Shown here one piece after another: positions 15,379-24,900 of a stretch of DNA of 64,000 nt. This stretch comes from Nitrososphaerota archaeon (GTDB taxonomy: Archaea > Thermoproteota > Nitrososphaeria > Nitrososphaerales > Nitrosopumilaceae). The notes beneath the pieces were generated by a model. It was given only the letters and a program-made list of their open reading frames with translations. It was not told where the DNA came from and made no database searches. Made by a program: the position numbers and the translations under genes. Each line of letters opens with the position of its first letter. The first letter of the stretch is position 1. The stretch covers positions 54,037 through 118,036 of the forward strand of contig JABDDN010000002.1 of assembly GCA_013287585.1 (NCBI GenBank), read 5' to 3'.

Positions 15379-16362
15379 TTACTGCACAATAAACTTGCCA
15401 TTCATTCCCAAGTCAGCGTGACCTGGCACAGTGCAAATATAATGATATGTACCTGGTGCACCTGCAACAAAAGTAACATCGCCACTCTCGTGTGGTTTCA
15501 TTGGGTTGTCTGCAGCTTTGTAGGCAGCATTCCATACAACAGAGCTTGGATCTTCTGGATCTGTTACCACACCAAATGCATGAAATGACGTGCTATCGTT
15601 TTTGATATGAATTGTGACAGTGTCACCAGATTTTACTGTGATATCCGGATTGTGTCCTGGTTGTCCAGTAAGTGCATTAAATGCATAATCCTTGAAATCA
15701 GAACTCATAACAAAACTCAAAGAAAATTCTACCTTGTTGCCATTAGGTGCAACTGCTGCTCCAGATGCTGCTGCAGAGCTTGATGTTGCTCCTCTTTCCT
15801 TTACTATTATTTTTCCTTCCATTCCAAGCTCACGATGTCCTGGAACTGCACAAATGTAAAAATATGTACCTGCTTTTGCTGGAACAAATGTAACTTTTCC
15901 TTCTGCTCCTGGTTTCATTGGATTGTCAGCAGTTCCAATTGTAGTTCCATCAATAGCTGGTCCAGGTCCTTCTCCAGAGTCTGTAATCGCAAATGCATGA
16001 AATGATTTACCGCCATTTGTGACATCAAAAACTACCTTATCACCCACGCTGGCATCTACTTCAGGATTAGCCCCAGCCTGCCCTATTGGTGCATTAAATC
16101 CATAATTCTTAAAGTCAGGTGATTCTACAAATTTTAGAGGAACATCAACTTCTTTTCCAGTTGCAGTTCCTTGTGCCACAGCTTTAGCTGCGCCTTGTTC
16201 TTGTAGCTTCCCTGCAATTGGAAGATACGAATTCCAGAAATCATAATGTGTGAAAAATATCAAACCGCCAACAATCTGAATTCCAATAATAATTGCAAGC
16301 ATTTTGCCCATTCTTCTAGTGGATGTCCTAAGTATTGGTGCGTCGTGTTCTGAATGACTCAT
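15379..16362 (-). CDS. Membrane-anchored protein with two plastocyanin-like domains, 327 aa
   Basis: One N-terminal transmembrane helix (about residues 19-37) and then two cupredoxin domains on the outside. Domain 1 (about 60-190) has type 1 copper ligands in FHAFAIT and YICAVPGHRELGM; domain 2 (about 215-327) has FHAFGVV and YICTVPGHADLGM. Both therefore carry the full His/Cys/His/Met set. A Ser/Ala-rich linker joins them. It lies between coxA and ctaA with 1-2 bp gaps, so it is co-transcribed and probably delivers electrons to the CuA site in place of cytochrome c, in line with the copper-based electron transfer of ammonia-oxidising archaea. Confidence 0.93.
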   Translation of the reverse strand: MSHSEHDAPILRTSTRRMGKMLAIIIGIQIVGGLIFFTHYDFWNSYLPIAGKLQEQGAAKAVAQGTATGKEVDVPLKFVESPDFKNYGFNAPIGQAGANPEVDASVGDKVVFDVTNGGKSFHAFAITDSGEGPGPAIDGTTIGTADNPMKPGAEGKVTFVPAKAGTYFYICAVPGHRELGMEGKIIVKERGATSSSAAASGAAVAPNGNKVEFSLSFVMSSDFKDYAFNALTGQPGHNPDITVKSGDTVTIHIKNDSTSFHAFGVVTDPEDPSSVVWNAAYKAADNPMKPHESGDVTFVAGAPGTYHYICTVPGHADLGMNGKFIVQ

Positions 16363-16363
16363 A

Positions 16364-17905
16364 TCAATATCCTACATGATGTGGCGTTTTTGCTTGGTAT
16401 GGGTAATAGTACTTTCCACCCAATCCAAATGGATCGTCCATATTAGCTTCCTTACCCTTCATAGCGCAGTAAATTAGTTGCGCCAAGAAGATTACAAAGC
16501 TAACTCCAAGAATCCATGCACCTATTGTTGCTATCTGGTTTAGTTGTGTCCACGATGTGAAATCTGTTGGATAGTCATATACTCTTCTTGGCATGCCCTC
16601 TAGTCCAAGAATGTGTTGTGTAAAGAATACTTGGACTGTTCCCCACATCATCAAGATAAACTGTATACTTGCCCACTTTTCGCTGTACATTCTTCCAGTA
16701 AATAGTGGGAAGATGTAATACATCATGCCAACAAAACCAAATGCAATTGTACCTGTTAAGAACAAGTGCATATGACCTACAACCCAGTACGTTCCATGTG
16801 TGATAAAGTCAAGTGGCATTGCAGTGTTAAGAACACCACCTGCACCTGCTGAGAAGAACAATGCTATTCCACCAACCATGAATTTCATTGGTGCGGCAAA
16901 TCTTATTCTACCACCCCACATTGTTGCTAAAAAGTTAAAGACATGCATTCCTGATGCTGGTACTGCAGCTAATGTTCCAATCATAAATACGGTTTTTGTT
17001 GTAAAGTCCATTCCTGTAGAAAACATATGATGACCCCATGAAGCAAATCCGATCAGGCCAAGCATTACAAATGCAAATATTCCAGATCCTGTACTGAAAA
17101 GTGGTTTTCTTGAAAATCTTGGAATGATTTCATACATCATACCAATCGCTGGCAAGAGGAAGATGTAAACTTCAGGATGGAATGTAAACCAGAACAAATG
17201 CAAGTATGCAATTGGATCTCCACCCAGTGACGGATTGAAAAATCCTGATACCCCCAGTCTGTCTGTTAGCATCATTACAAGTGATGCTGCAAATGTTGGC
17301 ATCGCAACAACTGTCATAAGCGATACTGTCAGCATGGACCATGCAAATAAGGGCACTTTGCTTAGAGGCAAGTCTGGGTGCTTGCACTTTAGAATTGTAA
17401 CAATAAAATTAATCGATGATAGAATTGAGGAAACTCCCAAAATCTTTAGACCAAATATCCACATGTCTGCTGCTGGACCTGGAGCTCTGATAACTGAATA
17501 TGGAGCGTAAGCAACCCATGTTGTATCTGAAAATCCTAGCCATACAAGTGCACCACCTACTGGAACCATCCAGAAGGCAACTGCATTTAATTTTGGATAT
17601 GCCATGTCCTTGTATCTTACCATTATTGGCACAAGATAATTTCCTATTCCTGCAGCAAATGGAAGTGCAAACAAGAACAACATCGTAGTACCATGAACAG
17701 TAAATATTCTGTTAAATGTAACCGAGTCAGATATTAGAACTCCTTGCCCAGGGAAAAAGAGGTGCGTTCTAATTAACATCGCCAAGACACCACCCATGAA
17801 TAAGAATGCAAGCGATGTTACAGTATAGAGATAACCCACATCAGTGTGATGTGTTGAAAACATTATCTGCCAAACAGGTCGTGGTTTTTGTAGCTCTAGT
17901 ACCAT
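16364..17905 (-). CDS. coxA: Heme-copper terminal oxidase subunit I, 513 aa
   Basis: Proton-pumping oxygen reductase core with about 12 membrane helices. Visible hallmarks are HGTTM (low-spin heme ligand), HPEVYIFLLP with the His-Tyr pair of the CuB site, SWGHHMFSTGMD with the two further CuB histidines, and VVGHMHLFLTG with the heme a3 and heme a ligands. The Tyr in HPEVY marks a type A oxidase. A cytoplasmic N-terminus begins MVLELQKPRPVWQIMFSTHH. It is third in the five-gene minus-strand operon (N-terminal coxB part, CuA part, coxA, cupredoxin, ctaA). Confidence 0.97.
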   Translation of the reverse strand: MVLELQKPRPVWQIMFSTHHTDVGYLYTVTSLAFLFMGGVLAMLIRTHLFFPGQGVLISDSVTFNRIFTVHGTTMLFLFALPFAAGIGNYLVPIMVRYKDMAYPKLNAVAFWMVPVGGALVWLGFSDTTWVAYAPYSVIRAPGPAADMWIFGLKILGVSSILSSINFIVTILKCKHPDLPLSKVPLFAWSMLTVSLMTVVAMPTFAASLVMMLTDRLGVSGFFNPSLGGDPIAYLHLFWFTFHPEVYIFLLPAIGMMYEIIPRFSRKPLFSTGSGIFAFVMLGLIGFASWGHHMFSTGMDFTTKTVFMIGTLAAVPASGMHVFNFLATMWGGRIRFAAPMKFMVGGIALFFSAGAGGVLNTAMPLDFITHGTYWVVGHMHLFLTGTIAFGFVGMMYYIFPLFTGRMYSEKWASIQFILMMWGTVQVFFTQHILGLEGMPRRVYDYPTDFTSWTQLNQIATIGAWILGVSFVIFLAQLIYCAMKGKEANMDDPFGLGGKYYYPYQAKTPHHVGY

Positions 17906-17951
17906 TTAGTTCCCTCTTTGTTTTTAGATAAAGTCAATAAAATGTTTTTGC

Positions 17952-18377
17952 TCAAGTCTTGCTATCCTCCACAACAAGTGAGCCTCTCATGTTGTAATGT
18001 AATAATCCACAATATTCTCTGCATTGTATAGGAAATGTTCCAGTTTGATCTGGTGAAAACCAAGCATGATTTATGTGACCTGGAACTGCATCCTGAAATA
18101 CGACCCAGTCAGGAATATTAAAAGAGTGCATTACATCCTTTGAATAAATTTCAAATTTGTAAGCATGACCTCTTATGAGATGGAGTGTACTGATTTCTTT
18201 TGTTCCATCTGCATGTTCAAAGCTCCAGAACCATTGTTGACCTGTCACCTTGATTGTTTCTGCATTTGCTGGAACATCTTCTAAAAGTTTTTCAATATTC
18301 CAAGAATCAACACCAACATAAACTAGAATTGCAATAACTATTCCAACAAAGACCCACTCTGATGTATCGTGTCCCAT
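17952..18377 (-). CDS. coxB: Oxidase subunit II, CuA-domain part, 141 aa
   Basis: One transmembrane helix (about residues 8-26) followed by the CuA cupredoxin domain. CuA ligands are the His in MHSFNIPD, the CREYCGLLH cluster (two Cys, Glu, His) and the Met in HYNMRG. Ordinary CoxB has two helices before this domain; here the first is supplied by the separate 102-aa gene just upstream. The ATG directly follows that gene's TAG stop in the same reading frame. A strong ribosome-binding site (GGAGG at 18386-18390) precedes it with 8-nt spacing, supporting genuine separate initiation. Confidence 0.93.
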   Translation of the reverse strand: MGHDTSEWVFVGIVIAILVYVGVDSWNIEKLLEDVPANAETIKVTGQQWFWSFEHADGTKEISTLHLIRGHAYKFEIYSKDVMHSFNIPDWVVFQDAVPGHINHAWFSPDQTGTFPIQCREYCGLLHYNMRGSLVVEDSKT

Positions 18378-18686
18378 CTAGTGACCCTCCGCGGGATTTC
18401 CTGATGTTGGATCGTCCAAATGTTCCCATTTTGTTTTATAGTTCTTATTTTTAGGATTTGATTCTCTAAATCTCCAACACAGCCAGATCATAGTTCCTGA
18501 AACCACAGCACCAACCACAAAGGCAGCTGTTGTCATCCTGAAAAATAGATTCCAGACTTCAGCTCTAATATTGACATATTGTTTTTCTGAAACCTGTCCT
18601 CCTAGTGCCGCATTAGCGAAGTGAATTTGTGGTATAATGACAAGAGCAACTAAACAAATGACCGAAATCGCAATGAAACTCTTCAT
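18378..18686 (-). CDS. N-terminal half of split oxidase subunit II, 102 aa
   Basis: A signal peptide (about residues 1-26) is followed by a short outside segment and one transmembrane helix (about 46-71), then a cytoplasmic tail ending DDPTSGNPAEGH. The helix with its WLCWRFRE end matches the first transmembrane helix of CoxB proteins. The gene ends with TAG directly before the ATG of the CuA-domain gene in the same frame, so one in-frame stop separates a complete CoxB-like chain into two. It is first in the oxidase operon, with a CTTAAATAG box about 28-36 bp upstream. Confidence 0.8.
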   Translation of the reverse strand: MKSFIAISVICLVALVIIPQIHFANAALGGQVSEKQYVNIRAEVWNLFFRMTTAAFVVGAVVSGTMIWLCWRFRESNPKNKNYKTKWEHLDDPTSGNPAEGH

Positions 18687-18713
18687 TTATCAATTTGACG
18701 TGGTTTTAATTTT

Positions 18714-18722
18714 CTATTTAAG
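18714..18722 (-). promoter_or_regulatory. TATA box of the oxidase operon
   Basis: CTTAAATAG on the minus strand, 28-36 bp before the first start codon of the operon, giving a near-leaderless transcript. The remaining 18723-18931 stretch is AT-rich intergenic sequence plus the S-layer terminator. Confidence 0.45.
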
Positions 18723-18894
18723 GGTTTTGAAGATTTTCAGAGATCTAGTAAGTTTCTATATAATTTAAGGTGATGATATTATTTTATCACAAATCAAAGT
18801 ATCAGTAAAATTTAATTGTATTTTAATTTTTGACAGCAATTTCTATACGTAAAAGTTGATTTTTATTTATCTATAACTTTCGTTAGGAGTTTTC

Positions 18895-18912
18895 AAAAAA
18901 AGGAAAAAAGGG
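18895..18912 (-). terminator. T-rich transcription terminator of the S-layer gene
   Basis: On the minus strand, CCCTTTTTTCCTTTTTTT begins about 20 bp after the S-layer stop. Oligo-T runs are the intrinsic archaeal termination signal, and two runs in tandem fit a very highly expressed gene. Confidence 0.6.
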
Positions 18913-18931
18913 AAAGTTAGAAGTTTCTTGT

Positions 18932-21900
18932 CTATGCTACAGTTATTGTAGTTGATAGTGGTGGCGACAGTGCGTTTGGATTATCAATGCTCTGCCATAC
19001 AAAGATTTGTGCAGTGTATGTGCCAGATGCAGTTGGTGTCCACGACTGTGCTGGGTTCAAAGATTGACCGCCAGTTAACGTGCCTGTGATCCAAGATAGT
19101 GAGACTGTAACTCCGTTAGCATCCTGTATTTGCACTAGATATGCAAATGGCTGATCTCTGTCTTGGCCGTTAGTCAAATCTGCAGTTACCTGGATTTGCT
19201 GGTTGACCTTGACTGATGTCAATGCATTGCCAAACGAGTCAACGATTCTTGGGTTAGATGCCGGTGCTCTTTCGAGTGGTGGCACTACTGTTCCAATGAA
19301 TGTTGTCGATGTCAATCTTAACTGATCAGCTGGTGTGTATGGAGCGGGCAGTGTTCTGTCCTTGTATTCGCCAGTGACTGTGTCACCTTCTGCTACGTGT
19401 AATCTGTTACCTGAAGACTGGAAGTTCGTTGTAAAGTACACTGTACCTTGGAAGATTCCAGTTGCTTCTCCTGTCTCTGTCATGGTAAGTTTGATACCAC
19501 CAGAGTCAGAGTCAGACCATACGTTAGTGTCGAATTTGTCTACTGCCTTTGGATTAAGGTTCATGTCTGGATCTACTATTTGTAATACTCCTTGACCGTT
19601 AGCTGGATAGCTTGCTTCAAGCCACTTTATTTCACCAATGTTCCATCGGATTAGGGCTGAGCCAGTTACTGTTTGATCTCTTGTGAACTCAAACGATACT
19701 GATACACCGTCACTGTCCTCAGATGGCAAGAAGCCGTCTGTTGGACCGTTACCGGATGGACCGGCGCCTGTTGGCTCGGTACCAGCACCATCGACACCGC
19801 CAGGAGATTTCAAGGTTGCGCTACCAGTTAAGATAACATAACCTGTGAAGATACCTGTGTCAACTCCAGACTCTACCAATTTGTATGGTGAGATGGAGTT
19901 TCCTCTTGTTGAGACAGTGACTTTGTTCAAGTCATTGTCACCAATGGTGTCAATTAAGTTTGGATCAAAGTTGTGATCTGGTGCGACTACTGTGATGTAA
20001 ACTCTGTCAGTCCATGTGTATACCTTCTGGTCAAGTTCAACTGTTGCTCCAAAGTTGGAAGTGTAAATAGTCAGTTGAATATCCTGATTATTCTTGCCTA
20101 CCGTCTTGGAACCTGCTGGACCCCAGTCAGTATATTCTAGGTGGATCTGTTCTCCTCTTTCAAGTAATGTACCTGTTGAAGTACCCGTTGTGGATAGCTG
20201 CTTGGGTATCTTGATTACTGATTGGAAGATTCCAGTGTCCTTACCTGTTTCTACAAATGTTGAAGGTTTAGCGTCAAAGTTAGCTTGGTTCAATCCCAAT
20301 GGACCCATTGTACCCTTGAATGCATGTGAATCCCATTCTACGAGATCCAGTGGTGCAGACTCGGATTGTTGTGAGTCCAAGTTCAAGTCTGGTTCAACCA
20401 AGGTTAGGATCATGTCCGAACCAATGATGTAGACAGACTTGTCGGATTGTAATACACCGTTTCTAAGATCAAATGTTGCTGAGTCAGTTACTATTTGCTG
20501 GTGACCTGATGCATCGTTTGTGTCGTTATAGTAGACGGTTAATACGTCTCCTTGTCTGACACAATAGTGCGTACCTGCTAGTGCTGCTAGATCAAACCTT
20601 GCGGTTTGTAATGCAGAGAATGTTCCAGAGCTTGTCTTGTAGTTATCTGGAGATGGACAGTCGTTTGCGGCTGGACCATCTGTGAATCTAACTGGCAAGT
20701 CTGCTTGGAATATTCCAGAAGCTGGATCAATCTCAGTCATTGGACCAAGTTCGATTGCACCTGCGGCATCAGCACCTGTTGGGGCCGTTGGACTAGTTGG
20801 TGCTGTTTTGATAACACCATTTAGTACAGCTGGACCACCTGCAAATGCTAATATCGATGATGAACTTTGTCTGCTAATCACAGCCCATACTGGACCGTGT
20901 GCTGTATCAGCTTGTCTTGCAATATTTACTGCAATGTGATCAGTACCTGCGCCCGATATGTTATAGTCTGCATCATTGACTCTGATGTGCACAATTGTGT
21001 CACCATTGTTCAATGTGTTAGCAGATGTCAAACCGTTGCCGGTAGTATCACGATGTAGTGGGAATACGCCTGATTTGCTGGTTACAGAAGTAGCAGGGAT
21101 GTTAAAGTCAGATGGTGCACCTGGTGCTAGCGAGGTACCTGTTTGGATTGAACCAAATGGTACTGGATATACAGATTTATCTAATGTGATAGAACCTGTG
21201 TTTCCTCTAATACCAGCATTGTCGCTTACCTCAACTTTCTTGCCAGATGCATCTCTAAAGTCAACATAGTTGACCTTGATGTTCTGACCGACTGATGAGA
21301 TTGCGACTGATGTGCCTGGTTGGGCTGCTGTGCCTGGGTTTGAGTTGTCACATAATTGATCTGGAATTTCAAAGGTACCAGTGAAGATACCTGTTGATGG
21401 ACCAGTTTCGACTAGTGTAAAGCCAGTGTCAGCTAATCCAAGGTTGAATCCCTGTGGAGTTGCTGCATTAGCACCAAAGCATCCAGTGTTTGACCATCTA
21501 GAATCTTGTTGACCAAATTGGATATCTAATAGACGTCCAAATGCTGTCTTACCATCAGTATAGAAGCCAAGTCCTGCTTTACCGACTGTGTCGGCTGCTG
21601 GATCAACACCTGCAGCTGCAATTGAATGCGCGTTTACAGATGTAAATGGCGAAGCTACTGTGGTATAGATATCAACAAGATCGTTGTTGACGTTTAAGTC
21701 TGCATCGTTTAGTGTTATAGTGACTGTGTCTGCAATCTTGTATGTCTTGCTATCAAATGATACAACACCTGTGTGTGTTGGAACATCTTGCTGTGCTGAT
21801 AAGATCGTGAATTGACCGTCAGCGCCCAAGTCCTCGTATGAGGCCTGTGGTGCACGAGAGTCAGAACCGAGCATATCTTGAATTGCTGCAAAGTATACCT

Positions 21901-24900
21901 CATGGTTGATTACTCTTAATGCGGAGTATGTGTTTGGATCAAAGATGTTTAGCTGGTTGAGCATGACAAACTCTGTGGTACCAGTAAAGGTACTAGTGTT
22001 GTCACCTGTCTCTTGAAGCTCCCATCTGTAGATGGCGTTGTTTACTCTTTGATCATTGGTTACACCATCACCTTTTATTCCGATTGAGAAGAAGTCTGCT
22101 GCAATTGGCTTTACTGTTGTATCAAGTGTTGCCGAACCGGAAAACTTGAAGAGCAAACCAACTGACGAAGATTTCTTGAGGTTGTGGAATATGTTAAGAG
22201 TGGTTAGTGTACCGTTAGTTACTACTCCTGGTGTGAATTTAGATCCATGTGTATCACCTAATGCTACCGTTCCGTTCAAGTTTATGAAGTCTTGAAGGTT
22301 CTTTGAGGTGGCAAGTGGTGTTATCACAAATCCTATACCGTTGTTCACTAGCTGACCGTTAGCTTGGAGAATGCCCAAACCTGTTGGGTTTGAAATCAAT
22401 GAGATAGCGACATTACCAAGTTGTCCATTAGAGTTTGTTTTAAGGGATCGTAGGTCGTAGCTAATGAAGTTAAATCCTCTGAATTTTTCAGTATCATTTG
22501 CAAGGTCATCATGAATTGTAGTTAACAAATCAGATACTTTCTTGCTTGAATCTATGATGATACCACCACCGTTAGCAGATGTAGTTCCAAATAGGATTAC
22601 TCCACTGGTTCCGGATGGTATTACAGGAGGAATTGAGAATAGGTTAGCGCCTCCACCAATAGTAATCGCGGATTCTGATATGAATCTGGCGTTGTTATTG
22701 TTAGTGGTTGCACCTGTTGTGATTGCAGTTGATCCTGTCATTACAGTTCCTGCGAACTGTGAGTTTGCACCTGATGAGAAAGCACCTACATTTCCACATG
22801 TGACACAATCTGAAAGACTTGCGGTTACCCAGAATAGGCTACCAGCATTAGCTGCGGCGCCTCCAGGAGCAGTAAATAAGACAACTGAGTTAGCTGCTGT
22901 AGTTAGTGCACCGTCAATCTTGAAGATGTATGTTCCTGTAGCGTTGAAGGTAATGTTTGTAGTGATATCAGCTGCTCCCTTGATACAATAGACACCTGGT
23001 CCGAATTGACCGGCGGCGCCGTGTGTTGAATCAGTAGAGAGATGAACTACTCCGTCCTTGTATGTAACTGTACAGGCTATACCTGTATTATTTCCTGCGT
23101 TTCCGGTCCACATTCCAACACTAGTATATGCAGCACGTGCATCTCCTATTGGAGTTCCAGGTTGAGTTACAGTTCCAAGTATTGCTGGACTAGACACATC
23201 ACCAAAGCCAGCACCAAATGAAAATGGAGCTGTTTCTGTTGAAGTGTGTCCAACGTTACCTGTAGTAATAACTTGATTTGTTACACCGTTGGTTATGACT
23301 CCGGCTACATTGCCTGAGAGTAAAGCATAGGTACCTGCGGTACCAAGAGATGGTGTACTTACTGGTGTGCTACTAGATACTGGAGTAAATCCTGCTAAAC
23401 CAGATACTGGGCTTACCAATGCAATATGCTGTATATTTACTGTATCAGCGTTAGCTGATGTAGCTGTAGTGATAGCAGTTTGGTTACCCAGACCTACTGT
23501 TGGTAGAACAGTTTGACCGGTAGGAAGTAGAGTTCCAAGTACAAGTGGTGTTACACTAGCTGGAGTTGAGAATGTGTTAGCGGGTGCACCTATAGTAATC
23601 GCAGATTCTGATATGAATCTGGAGTTTGTGCAGTTACAGACTGTACCCACTGTGATTGCTGCTGATCCTGTCAATACGGTTCCTGAGAACTGATTATTTG
23701 CACCCGATGAGAAAGCACCTGTTGATGCAAAGAATAGTTTAGCAGAACCAATATTTCCACTTACATTAGGAAAGACAATTTGTGCGTTAGCTGGTGTAGT
23801 AAATGCACCGTTAGCTTTGAACACCCATGGTCCAGTACCGTTGAAGATAACTGCGCCAGCTGTGGCGTCAGTAATTGGTCCATCGATACAATAGACTCCA
23901 GGTGCCCATTTACCGGCTGCACCGTGTGTTACATCAACTTTCAAATCAATTGCGCCAGTGTGAGTATACGTACAGGCTAGACCTGTATTTACTCCTCCAA
24001 TGTATTTTCCAATGTTAGTATATACAGCATGCGCATCTCCTATTGGAGTTCCAGGAACTGATATAGTTCCAAGTACTGCTGGATTAGTTACTAAACTAAA
24101 GCCAGCTCCAAATGTAAATGGAGCTGTTAAGGTTCCACTGTCTCCTACATTTCCACCGACGAGTTGACCTGTTGCACCGTTGGTAATTGTGTTAGCTGTA
24201 TCACCTACGAGTATAGCATATGTTGAAGCCAATCCAAGATCTAATTCTGGTGGAATTCCAACTACGGTTGCTCCGCTAGTAAGTGTAAGTGTGTTTCCGA
24301 TAAAGGATACAAGATCATTTGTTGCACCGTTACCAAGTGAGAATGGAGTTCCAATTGTCATTGTTGGAACACCACCTGTTGTTGATTGGTATATGTTTGG
24401 ATTAAACAAGTCACGATGCTCTGTAATCTTGGAGTTCAAGTTAGCATCAGTATCAACTAGTGTGATTGGGATCTTTTGTCCAGATGCCCATGTTCCATTG
24501 GTTGCTGATTCTGCTAACGTTGCAAATCCAAAGCCGCCTACAATACTGGTAGATATATCATTATATCTTATAGTTGCAGACTGACCTCTGATTGCCAGAG
24601 TGTTTGATGTTACTACATCAGACTTCTTTGCACCGTCCCAAGTTACAAAGACACCTGTGTTTACACCACCTGACTCGATAAAGGTAACTGGTGAAGAGTT
24701 AACACCGATTGAAGCGGTGCTAACTTGACTAGTTGTACCCCTACCTGCTCCAAGTGTGGATTGTAGTGGTTCTTTACCGTTTGCTTGGAAGTCAACTACG
24801 TTGACACCCTGAGCTGCTGGGTTTAGTGTAAATCTTCCGTTATGGTCGAACATGAGTGTGGTCAAGTTGGGGATGAGGTCGTGCATTGCTGCAGTATTAC

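Noticed and set aside
15379..16362. Two-cupredoxin protein as a nitrite reductase or multicopper oxidase
   Set aside because: Only type 1 copper ligands (His, Cys, His, Met) are present in each domain; the type 2 and type 3 His patterns of those enzymes are absent.
22600..24300. Repeated DNA in the S-layer gene as a possible CRISPR or mobile repeat
   Set aside because: The repeats are in-frame protein-domain duplications of about 700-900 bp; there are no short, evenly spaced identical repeats with unique spacers.
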